A stretch of 14,085 nt of DNA from an uncultured Collinsella sp. (GTDB lineage Bacteria > Actinomycetota > Coriobacteriia > Coriobacteriales > Coriobacteriaceae), in assembly GCA_900548565.1 (NCBI GenBank), contig URKV01000040.1, positions 1 to 14,085 on the forward strand, in the 5' to 3' direction. Positions 7,262 through 14,033 of the stretch are shown here, in pieces. The position numbers and the translations under genes were made by a program. Under the pieces are notes generated by a model that had not been told where the DNA came from, did no database searches, and was given only the letters and a program-made list of their open reading frames with translations. Position 1 is the first letter of the stretch, and every line of letters starts with the position of its first letter.

Positions 7262-8031
7262 CGCGCGAGCTCGCGTAAAAGTGCGTCTTCCACTTCCCGA
7301 AGCGAAAGGGCCCCGCCTCCCTCGGCGGGACGGGCGACCACGATACAGCGCGCTCCCACGTCGCGCGCGGAGGCGATCTTCTCGGCCGTGCCGCCTACGG
7401 TTCCCGAGTCCTTGGTCACAAGCCACTGGGCGCCCACCTGCCGAAGCATCGCCTCGTTGAGCTCGCGGGTGAAGGGCCCCTGCATGCCGATGACGTGCGA
7501 CGGCGAAAACCCCGCGTCGATGCACTTCGTTATAGCACCGGGCAGAGGGAGCACACGCACGAAGAAGCGCTCCGCGAAATCGGCGACGCGCGTGTAGGGA
7601 GCAAGCTCCTTGCTCCCCGTCGTGAGAAGCGCGCGACCCGGGTTCTCGGAGAGAAAGCGCGCCGCGCAGGCGATCGACGCGACCGACACGACGCCTTTGG
7701 GCAGCGCCTCGACCGGGCGCGCAAGGCGCAGGCATCGTGCACCCACGGCGAGCGAAGCGGCCCGGATGTTGCCGCTTGCGAGCGTAGCGAAGGGGTGCGT
7801 GGCGTCGACGACGATGCGCGCGCAGGAAAGCTCACGCTCCATGTCGGCCTCGTCGAGCCTGCCCGCATGCACCTCGATGCCCGGAAGCTCGCCCAAAAGC
7901 TCGCCTCCGTACTCGGTTGCCGCGTAGGCACGGGCGGGGATTCCCGCCCCGCTCGCCCATTCGCACAGGAGGCGGCCCTCGGTGGTGCCGGCGAAGATGC
8001 GCAGCGCCGGTGCGGATGCGGGGGCCGTCAC
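7258..8031 (-). CDS. cobK: precorrin-6A / cobalt-precorrin-6A reductase
   Basis: This enzyme reduces the corrin precursor macrocycle of precorrin-6A (the CbiJ reaction if cobalt is inserted early, as usual in anaerobes). The 257-residue length is normal. Family motifs occur in order: FAGTTEGR (13-20, nucleotide-binding loop), VVDATHPFA (74-82), TTGSKEL (137-143), GMQGPF (182-187) and TKDSGTVGG (206-214). The start is GTG at 8031-8029, which overlaps the cbiC stop as GTGA. No separate strong ribosome binding site is seen, so translation probably depends on coupling to cbiC. It is the last gene of the visible B12 operon, ending in a hairpin. CobK versus CbiJ cannot be decided by motif reading. 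Confidence 0.92.
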   Translation of the reverse strand: MTAPASAPALRIFAGTTEGRLLCEWASGAGIPARAYAATEYGGELLGELPGIEVHAGRLDEADMERELSCARIVVDATHPFATLASGNIRAASLAVGARCLRLARPVEALPKGVVSVASIACAARFLSENPGRALLTTGSKELAPYTRVADFAERFFVRVLPLPGAITKCIDAGFSPSHVIGMQGPFTRELNEAMLRQVGAQWLVTKDSGTVGGTAEKIASARDVGARCIVVARPAEGGGALSLREVEDALLRELAR

Positions 8032-8669
8032 TTCGGGCCGCCTGGGCGCGTGATCTGGTAGAGCAGCGCATTCATAATGGCGGCCGCCACGGTCGAGCCG
8101 CCCTTGCGACCCCTCGCGACGATGGCCGGCACGCGTCGCGCGAGTAGCTCCTCTTTCGCCTCGACCACGTTCACAAACCCAACCGGCACCCCAACGACGA
8201 GCGCGGGCGCGATCTTCCCCGCGTCCATGAGCTCGGCGAGGCGCAGAAGTGCCGTGGGGGCGTTACCGACGGCCACGATGAGCGGACCCTCGATGCCGCA
8301 AGCTTTGTCCATGCTCGCAACGGCGCGAGTCGTGCCCGCGGCGCGCGCCGTTGCGGCGACATCCGGGTCGGCCATATAGCACACGGCCTTGCAGCCGAGC
8401 TTTGCGAGCGCGGGCTTGCTTATGCCTGCGAGCGCCATGTTCGTGTCGGTGAGCACCGTGGCCCCTGCGCGCAGTGCGTCGAGCGCACAGTGCGCGGCGT
8501 CATGGGTGAACACGAGGGAATCGGCGTACGAGAAGTCGGCAGTGGTGTGGATGACGCGCTTCACGACGGGCTCTTCGAGCGGCGGGAACGTGCGGCCGCC
8601 GAGCTCTTCGGTGATGATCTCGAAGCTGCGCCGCTCGATGTCGCCGGGCGCCATCTCCTTGGAATCCAT
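8028..8669 (-). CDS. cbiC: precorrin-8X / cobalt-precorrin-8 methylmutase
   Basis: This enzyme moves a methyl group from C-11 to C-12 to give hydrogenobyrinate, or cobyrinate in the cobalt-early route. The 213-residue protein matches CbiC/CobH throughout. RVIHTTADF (38-46) carries His41, the expected catalytic histidine. TDTNMALAGISK, MDKACGIEGPLIVAVGNAPTALL, GVPVGFVNVVEAKEEL and RGRKGGSTVAAAIMNALL follow in the usual order. The ATG at 8669 directly follows the cobO stop (TAG then ATG, no gap), with AAGGAG (8681-8686) 11 bases upstream and GGAG nearer. A second in-frame Met at residue 6 is also possible. The end overlaps cobK by 4 bases. Confidence 0.95.
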   Translation of the reverse strand: MDSKEMAPGDIERRSFEIITEELGGRTFPPLEEPVVKRVIHTTADFSYADSLVFTHDAAHCALDALRAGATVLTDTNMALAGISKPALAKLGCKAVCYMADPDVAATARAAGTTRAVASMDKACGIEGPLIVAVGNAPTALLRLAELMDAGKIAPALVVGVPVGFVNVVEAKEELLARRVPAIVARGRKGGSTVAAAIMNALLYQITRPGGPK

Positions 8670-9185
8670 CTAGTACTCCACTCCTTCCCTTGCACATATC
8701 CCCTGCTCGTAGGGGTGTTTCTCGCACCGCATCTCGGTTATGTAGTCGGCCTTCTCCACGATCTTGCGGGAAGGCGCGCGCCCGGTGAGCGCTACTTCGA
8801 CGCCGCGCGCGGACATATCGAGCGCGCGGTCCACGAGCGCCTCGTCGACAAGCCCCTTCGAAAGCGCGTCGAGCGCCTCGTCGAGCACGAGCAGCCCCTC
8901 CTGCGCGCCCTCGAGCTCGGCGAGCGCGGAAGCGAGGTTCCCATCGTGCAACTCGCGCGTCGCGGCAAGTTCTTCCGACGTCATGGACCAGGTAAACTTG
9001 TCCGACGCCTTCCCCGCGAACACGGGCACGCCGAAATGCTCGGCGAGCAGGCGCGCCTCCCCGCTTTCGCCGTCTTTCAGGAACTGCACAACGACGACGC
9101 GGCGGCCTGCGGCGAGCATGCGAAGGGCGAGCCCCATCGCCGCCGTGGTCTTGCCTTTGCCGTCGCCATGATACACGTGGATCAT
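8670..9185 (-). CDS. cobO: cob(I)yrinic acid a,c-diamide adenosyltransferase (CobO/BtuR type)
   Basis: It transfers the adenosyl group of ATP to cobalt in the corrin ring, making the adenosylated intermediate used by CobQ. The 171-residue protein starts almost at its P-loop, GDGKGKTT (8-15). VVVVQFLKDGESGE, LLVLDEALDAL and LTGRAPSRKIVEKADYITEM follow, and the family ending is recognisable (KHPYEQGICAREGVEY). The N-terminus is shorter than in homologues with a leading arm, but the ATG overlaps the cobQ stop as ATGA, which supports it. The next gene, cbiC, begins immediately after its stop. This is the BtuR/CobO fold; PduO- or EutT-type enzymes look different. Confidence 0.95.
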   Translation of the reverse strand: MIHVYHGDGKGKTTAAMGLALRMLAAGRRVVVVQFLKDGESGEARLLAEHFGVPVFAGKASDKFTWSMTSEELAATRELHDGNLASALAELEGAQEGLLVLDEALDALSKGLVDEALVDRALDMSARGVEVALTGRAPSRKIVEKADYITEMRCEKHPYEQGICAREGVEY

Positions 9186-10681
9186 ACGCCCTCCTCGATA
9201 ATGCGGTAGACATACTCCATGTCGAGCGCCCCGCGCACGGAGTCGGCCAGGCGGTCGAACTCGCGCGCACGGTGATCGGCCGCGGACACCGCGCCCTCAG
9301 CACCCACGACGCTCTCGGGCAGGCCGCGCATGCGCGCGAGCGAGCGCGCGAGGGCGAGTGCCACCCCCGGTTCGTCGAACAGGCCGTGGAGATAGGTTCC
9401 GAACACGTTTCCGCAGGCCGAGCCTTCTGGTTTGCCGCCAATCGTGCCCGCAGGGGCGCAGAAGACGGTCGTTACGCCGTCGTGAATCTCGTACCCGCGC
9501 GCCGTCATGCCGTTCCACACCGAGAACGCGCCTTGGGCGCCCGTGATGCGCAGCTCCGACTGGGCGAGGCGCTTTTCCTCCTTGAACACCGTACTTGCAG
9601 GGATGAGCCCGAGCCCGCGCGCGGTGCCAGCGCCTTCCCTGCCGTGCGGATCGGAAAGCTCGTCTCCCAAAAGCTGGTAGCCTCCGCATATGCCGAGCAC
9701 CGGCGTGCCCGCGCCAGAAAGCGCGCGTACACAGGCTCCGATGCCGCTAGCCGCAAGCCAGCGCGCGTCGTCGAGCGTGGTCTTCGAGCCGGGAAGCACC
9801 ACCAGGTCGGGTCGGCCCAGATCGGTCGTCGAGGAAACGTAGCGCACGCCCACGCCGGGCGCGCGCGAAAGCGGGTCGAAGTCGGTGAAGTTCGACAGAT
9901 GCGGAAGGCGCACGACGGCGACGTCGATGACGCCGCGCGCCTCGCGGGCAGATAGGCGCGGCGCGAGCGAGTCCTCGTCGTCCAGGTCGAGCGTAAGATA
10001 CGGCACGACCCCCACGACGGGAACCCCGCACATCTTCTCGAGCGGGGCCAAACCCGGACGCAGGATTTCCACATCGCCGCGGAACTTGTTCACCACAAGC
10101 CCCCGCAAAAGCGCGCGATCCTCGGGCGCAAGGAGCGCGACCGTGCCGTAGAGCTGGGCAAACACCCCGCCTGGGTCGATGTCGCCCGCGAGCAGCACGG
10201 GGGAGGACACGGCGCGCGCGAGCCCCATGTTGACGATGTCGTTTTCGGCAAGGTTGATTTCGACGGGGCTGCCGGCGCCCTCGATGACGATGACGTCGTT
10301 TTCCTCCGCGAGCGAATCGAACGCCTCCAAAATCTGCGGCATGAGCGCCTTCTTTCGCGCGAAGTAGTCCCTCGCAGCGAAGGCTCCCTGCGCCTTGCCG
10401 GCCACGATGAGCTGGCTTCGGTGGTCGCTTTCGGGCTTGAGCAGGATGGGGTTCATGCGCACGTCGGGCGCGATGCCGCACGCCTCGGCCTGCATGATCT
10501 GGGCGCGCCCCATCTCGAGCCCGTCGGCCGTGACACCGCTGTTGAGCGCCATGTTCTGGCTCTTGAAGGGAGCCACGCGCAGGCCGTCCTGCGAAAGCAC
10601 ACGGCACAGCCCAGCCGCAAGCAGGCTCTTCCCCGCGTTCGACATGGTGCCCTGGATCATGATGGGCTTCGCCCTACCCAC
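9182..10681 (-). CDS. cobQ: cobyric acid synthase (glutamine-hydrolysing)
   Basis: It amidates four carboxyl groups of adenosylcobyrinate a,c-diamide to give adenosylcobyrate, using glutamine and ATP. With the chosen start the protein has 499 residues, the usual size. The ATP-binding loop QGTMSNAGKS is at 10-19, followed by FKSQNMALNSGV. DVIVIEGAGSPVEINL lies mid-protein, and the class I amidotransferase domain has nucleophile Cys332 (LGICGGYQLLG) and His432 (FGTYLHGLFD). I chose GTG at 10681-10679, since AAGGGGG (10691-10697) lies 9 bases upstream and the start overlaps the cobD stop by 8 bases. ATG at 10660 or 10714 would also keep the P-loop. The stop overlaps cobO by 4 bases. CbiP is the same enzyme under its anaerobic name. 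Confidence 0.95.
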   Translation of the reverse strand: MGRAKPIMIQGTMSNAGKSLLAAGLCRVLSQDGLRVAPFKSQNMALNSGVTADGLEMGRAQIMQAEACGIAPDVRMNPILLKPESDHRSQLIVAGKAQGAFAARDYFARKKALMPQILEAFDSLAEENDVIVIEGAGSPVEINLAENDIVNMGLARAVSSPVLLAGDIDPGGVFAQLYGTVALLAPEDRALLRGLVVNKFRGDVEILRPGLAPLEKMCGVPVVGVVPYLTLDLDDEDSLAPRLSAREARGVIDVAVVRLPHLSNFTDFDPLSRAPGVGVRYVSSTTDLGRPDLVVLPGSKTTLDDARWLAASGIGACVRALSGAGTPVLGICGGYQLLGDELSDPHGREGAGTARGLGLIPASTVFKEEKRLAQSELRITGAQGAFSVWNGMTARGYEIHDGVTTVFCAPAGTIGGKPEGSACGNVFGTYLHGLFDEPGVALALARSLARMRGLPESVVGAEGAVSAADHRAREFDRLADSVRGALDMEYVYRIIEEGV

Positions 10682-11897
10682 GGGTATCGACCCCCTTCGC
10701 CGAGCCTCGGCCATCCGCGCCCGCCATAGCGCCGCTGCAAGAAGCGCCGCCCCGTTCGTCGGGTTCGTCTTCGCCCGATGCACCTTCCACCCGAAGCGCG
10801 CGGCTGAACGCCATCGCAAGCCGGGCATTCTCCTTGCGCGTGCGCACCGCGACGCGGCACCAGAAACGGGACAGTACCGAAAACGAGTCGCACGTGCGGA
10901 CCAAAACCCCCTGTTTATACAGGCGCTCGGGGATGTCTTTCGCCGGCGTGCGGACTAAAAGGAAGTTCGCATCCGACGGCACGACGGAAAGCCCGAGCGA
11001 GGAGAGCTCGTGGGAAAGCCACGCTCGCTCGCCCGCCAATACATCGCGCGTGCGCGAGACGTATTCGACGTCTTCCAGGGCGGCGATGCCCGCGGCCTCG
11101 GCGACCGAGGAGACGGGCCACGCCTGCCCCGCCCGGCGAATCCCCTCGATGAGTTGGGCGTTTCCGCTGATCAGATACCCCAACCGCAACCCTGCCATTC
11201 CGTAGAGCTTGGTGAACGCGGAGAGCACGGCCATATGGCGCGAACACGCGGCGCGTGCGGCCACGCTCCTTTCGCGGGCGTCGGGCGCAAATCCGAGGAA
11301 GCACTCGTCCACGACGAGCAGCGCGCCCACCTGCTCGCAGCGGCAAGCCGCGGCATCGATCACGCGGGGGTCGACGAGGCGCCCCGTCGGGTTGTTCGGA
11401 TTGCAGAGGTACGCCACGTCTCCCGGCCCCTCGATCGCGCGGGCGAAGGAGGCGGGCACGTCGAAATCATCCGCTTCGGAGAGCGGGAACTCCTGCACGC
11501 ATGCGCCGTAGTACGATGCCGCCTCCGCATATTCAGAGAACGTCGGCGCGCACACGACGATGCGTTTCGGGCTCACCGCTGCGGCGAGCCGCCAGATGAT
11601 GTCGGACGCGCCCGCGCCGCAAACGATAGTATCTTCGGGAATGCCCTGGGTGCGCGCTAGGGCGCGAACGAGGGCGAGGCTTTCCCTATCGGGGTAGGCG
11701 TCGATTCGAGAAAGCGCCTTGCAAGCTGCGGCGACGGCGCGCGGCGAGGGGCCTGCCGGATTCACGTTCACCGAGAAGTCGATGAGGTCGGAGGCGCCCC
11801 CTTCGCAAGCGATGCCGAGCGATTGCGAGCTGCCCCCATGCGTACGGGCGCGCAGGATTCCCCCGGCAGCCTGGGGCGCGGCGTGGTCTTCCCTCAT
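10674..11897 (-). CDS. cobD: threonine-phosphate decarboxylase (PLP-dependent, CobD family)
   Basis: It decarboxylates L-threonine-O-3-phosphate to (R)-1-amino-2-propanol phosphate, the linker that CbiB attaches to the corrin. The 407-residue protein is a fold-type I aminotransferase. DFSVNVNPAGPS is near the start, CNPNNPTGR at 165-173, VVDECFLGF with Asp197, and SAFTKLYGMAGLRLGY with Lys230 as the expected PLP lysine. The arginine of VAVRT (Arg352) probably binds the carboxylate. The ATG at 11897 overlaps the cbiB stop by 4 bases; upstream in-frame sequence is Arg-rich noise. The last ~37 residues form a Gly/Asp/Ser/Glu-rich tail not expected of the fold, and its DNA also carries the cobQ ribosome binding site and start. 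Histidinol-phosphate aminotransferase is the main look-alike, but neighbours and N-terminal motif favour CobD. Confidence 0.93.
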   Translation of the reverse strand: MREDHAAPQAAGGILRARTHGGSSQSLGIACEGGASDLIDFSVNVNPAGPSPRAVAAACKALSRIDAYPDRESLALVRALARTQGIPEDTIVCGAGASDIIWRLAAAVSPKRIVVCAPTFSEYAEAASYYGACVQEFPLSEADDFDVPASFARAIEGPGDVAYLCNPNNPTGRLVDPRVIDAAACRCEQVGALLVVDECFLGFAPDARERSVAARAACSRHMAVLSAFTKLYGMAGLRLGYLISGNAQLIEGIRRAGQAWPVSSVAEAAGIAALEDVEYVSRTRDVLAGERAWLSHELSSLGLSVVPSDANFLLVRTPAKDIPERLYKQGVLVRTCDSFSVLSRFWCRVAVRTRKENARLAMAFSRALRVEGASGEDEPDERGGASCSGAMAGADGRGSAKGVDTRG

Positions 11898-12868
11898 GCC
11901 ATCGCCCCCACGGCGAGCACGACCGCCGCGCGCGCGGCGCCGAAGACGACGAGCGCGCATACGGACGCGGCGAGCATGAGCCTTGTCGCCCGTGCGATGT
12001 CGCCCCACTCGATTTCGCGGGACGCGTCGCCTATCGTCGGTTTCTCAACGAGCTTGCCGAAATACACCGCGGGTCCCGCCAGACGCAGCCCGAGCGCGCC
12101 CGCGCACGCTGACTCGGTCTGCGCCGCGTTGGGGCTCGCATGGCGACGCCTGTCGCGGCGCCAGATGCGCGCCGCCCCGCGCGCGTCGAGCCCGACGATC
12201 GGGCACACGGCGATCATGAGCAGGGCCGATAAGCGCGAGGGAATCCAGTTCACCGCATCGTCGAGGCGCGCCGAGGCGCAGCCGAAGTCGATGTAGCGCT
12301 CGTTTTTGTAGCCCACCATGCTGTCGAGCGTGTTCACCGCCTTGTACGCCATGCCCAAGGGCGCACCCCCGATCATAAGGTAGAAAAGCGGCGCGATGAC
12401 GCCGTCGCTCGCGTTCTCCGCCACCGTTTCCACGGCGGCGCGCGCAACGCCCTGCTCGTCGAGAACAGACGTGTCGCGTCCCACGATGAGCCCGACGGCT
12501 TCGCGCGCCGCGACAAGGCCGCCCTTCGAGAACGCGCGGGCCACGGCCAGGCTCTGGCGGCGCAGCTCGCATGCCGCGAGAATCTGATAGCTCGCCCATG
12601 CCTCGGCCACAAAGCGCAAGCCGGGGTGAACCATGCCGCAAATATGCAGGATTCCCCAGGTCAAAAGCCAACACGCAAGCGGAAGCGCCACGGCGAGCAC
12701 AAGCCCTGCGGCGCGCGTGCCCGCGGACGTTTGCGGGAATGCGCCCCGCAGGCGGCCTTCGGCCCATGTGATCGCGCGCCCCATGGCGACGACGGGATGG
12801 GGAAGCCAGCGCGGGTCGCCGAAGGCAAGGTCGGCCGCGAACCCGGCGGCGACGGCAAGAATCGTCAT
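11894..12868 (-). CDS. cbiB: adenosylcobinamide-phosphate synthase, integral membrane
   Basis: CbiB joins adenosylcobyrate with aminopropanol phosphate to give adenosylcobinamide phosphate in the membrane. The 324-residue length is normal. Diagnostic motifs are FGDPRWLPHPVVAMG (16-30), VETVAENASDGVIAPLFY (146-163), NTLDSMVGYKNERY (169-182) and RRRHASPNAAQTE (220-232). Hydrophobic stretches include the N-terminus, about 54-75, the region after ENASDG, about 193-206 and the C-terminal about 288-320. The ATG at 12868 shares one base with the upstream stop (TGATG). A longer frame exists upstream but runs through the phosphatase coding region and lacks CbiB motifs. Its substrate partner, CobD, is encoded directly after it with a 4-base overlap. 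Confidence 0.95.
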   Translation of the reverse strand: MTILAVAAGFAADLAFGDPRWLPHPVVAMGRAITWAEGRLRGAFPQTSAGTRAAGLVLAVALPLACWLLTWGILHICGMVHPGLRFVAEAWASYQILAACELRRQSLAVARAFSKGGLVAAREAVGLIVGRDTSVLDEQGVARAAVETVAENASDGVIAPLFYLMIGGAPLGMAYKAVNTLDSMVGYKNERYIDFGCASARLDDAVNWIPSRLSALLMIAVCPIVGLDARGAARIWRRDRRRHASPNAAQTESACAGALGLRLAGPAVYFGKLVEKPTIGDASREIEWGDIARATRLMLAASVCALVVFGAARAAVVLAVGAMA

Positions 12869-13869
12869 CACCGGACATCGCCCCCCGAAGCGGGGCGAAC
12901 GTCGCGAAGGCAGCGCCCATCCCAGGTGGCGGCCCATGCACCACCCGGCTCGGTATGCACGTCGAAGTATCCCATTTTCGGGACAGCTAGCTCGGAGAGC
13001 AGCGCTTTCACGGTACCCGCGTGTACGACGAAGACGGCGCGCCCACTCCCCTGGGCGCGCTCCGATTCGCACGCCTCCCGAAACGCCGCGAGGACGCGAC
13101 GGGTGAAATCGCTCTTGCCCTCGCCATGCGGGCAGCGCGTCTCGCACCAGGAGTCTACCCAGGCGCGGTAGCGCGCATCCTCTTTAAGCTCGGCGGCGCT
13201 TCGCCCCTCGAAGTCGCCGAAATCCATCTCGCGCAGACCGGGGCATGCCACAAGCTCCGCGTTCGGGAAGAGGATGCGCGCCGTCTGATCGGTGCGGGCC
13301 ATGCCGCTCGTGATAACACGGAACACGTCACGATCGCACGCGAGATCGCGCAAAGCGCGCTCGCCCGCGCTCGACAGGGGCTCGTCGGTGCCCGCCCCGC
13401 TGTAGCGATGGTCTTCCGTGCCCGCCGTGGCACCATGGCGCACGAAGACGACTTCCAAAGGCGCGTCCGCGCCCAGCGTCCCTCGAAGCGCATCGGCAAG
13501 GTTTCCTTTGATGACCTGGGGAATCCCGCACGTCATGCGCACGACGACGTCGGCGCGCGCAGCGAGCGCGCATCCCAGGCGCCCCGCGCGCTCGCGCCAT
13601 TGGGCGTCTTCCGCACGCATAGGGACGACCCCCGAGCCGACCAAGGTCAGAATCACTGCGTCGAAGCCGATCAGCCGCTCGAGCGCCCGGTCAGCGTCGA
13701 GCGCGCGTACGAGTTCCTCAGCACGGTACGCGACGCGGCCGGCAAAAGCCGCGGGCACACAGCCCGCCGCGAACTGCGCCGCGTCGACGAAATCGTCCGC
13801 CGCGAACCCGAGCTTTTCGCGCACGAAGGTCCTCTTCCCCGAATGCGCGCCACCTACCACGAGCATCAT
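12868..13869 (-). CDS. cobU: CobU-like nucleotide-binding domain fused to a CobC-like histidine phosphatase
   Basis: The 333-residue protein has two parts. Residues 1 to about 125 resemble a shortened CobU (adenosylcobinamide kinase/guanylyltransferase): LVVGGAHSGKRTF (3-15), LVGSGVVP (76-83), then RAGRLGCALAARADVVVRMTCGIPQVIKG (94-122). Residues 138-333 are a phosphoglycerate-mutase-like phosphatase with Arg144-His145-Gly146, Arg192 in ARTDQTA, Glu214 in REMDFGDFEG and His283 in VVHAGT, as in alpha-ribazole phosphatase. The CobU part lacks the usual middle block: no other histidine exists before His145 except His9, and the VDCLTLW-like motif is absent. The P-loop has Arg where Ser/Thr is expected after Lys12. 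Its catalytic ability is thus uncertain, while the phosphatase looks intact. The ATG at 13869 overlaps the cobS stop as ATGA (13866 is the alternative start). Any N-terminal extension beyond it translates cobS DNA out of frame and then adapter. Confidence 0.85.
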   Translation of the reverse strand: MMLVVGGAHSGKRTFVREKLGFAADDFVDAAQFAAGCVPAAFAGRVAYRAEELVRALDADRALERLIGFDAVILTLVGSGVVPMRAEDAQWRERAGRLGCALAARADVVVRMTCGIPQVIKGNLADALRGTLGADAPLEVVFVRHGATAGTEDHRYSGAGTDEPLSSAGERALRDLACDRDVFRVITSGMARTDQTARILFPNAELVACPGLREMDFGDFEGRSAAELKEDARYRAWVDSWCETRCPHGEGKSDFTRRVLAAFREACESERAQGSGRAVFVVHAGTVKALLSELAVPKMGYFDVHTEPGGAWAATWDGRCLRDVRPASGGDVR

Positions 13870-14033
13870 AGGAGCATGCCCCCCGCCACCAGCATGGCAA
13901 GCATCGCGAGCTCGGCCCATTGCAGAAACCATCCGGCCAAATCCCCCGTCACCCCGCCGAAGCGGGACAGGGCAACATGGCGGTACCACGCGAGCGCCAA
14001 AAGCCCCGCCACCGCCATAAGGGCGCCGACGGC
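13866..14033 (-). CDS. cobS: cobalamin-5'-phosphate synthase, C-terminal fragment
   Basis: The last 55 codons of a gene cut by the right edge. Its membrane enzyme joins adenosyl-GDP-cobinamide to alpha-ribazole (phosphate), the step after CobU. Reading the minus strand from 14033 gives ALMAVAGLLALAWYRHVALS (4-23), then RFGGVTGDLAGWFLQWAELA and a hydrophobic end, GGMLL. The GGVTGD motif followed by a hydrophobic C-terminus is typical of CobS. The TGA stop at 13866-13868 overlaps the next gene's ATG. The 5' part is missing because bases from 14034 on are sequencing adapter. The frame is the first visible gene of the B12 operon. Confidence 0.8.
   Translation of the reverse strand, partial: AVGALMAVAGLLALAWYRHVALSRFGGVTGDLAGWFLQWAELAMLAMLVAGGMLL

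Noticed and set aside
8028..8669. Precorrin isomerase as a possible unrelated mutase
   Set aside because: The RVIHTTADF and GRKGGSTVAAAIMNALL motifs and the operon context fit precorrin-8X methylmutase closely.
10682..10828. Longer start for cobQ inside cobD
   Set aside because: The extra residues do not resemble CobQ N-termini, and the GTG at 10681 has a ribosome binding site. The ATG at 10714 remains a minor alternative.
11898..12008. Upstream extension of cobD by 37 codons
   Set aside because: The extension is Arg-rich noise within cbiB. The ATG at 11897 overlaps the cbiB stop, like other junctions in this operon.
12869..13147. Upstream extension of cbiB by 93 codons
   Set aside because: The extension is the phosphatase coding region in another frame. 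CbiB motifs begin right at the ATG at 12868.
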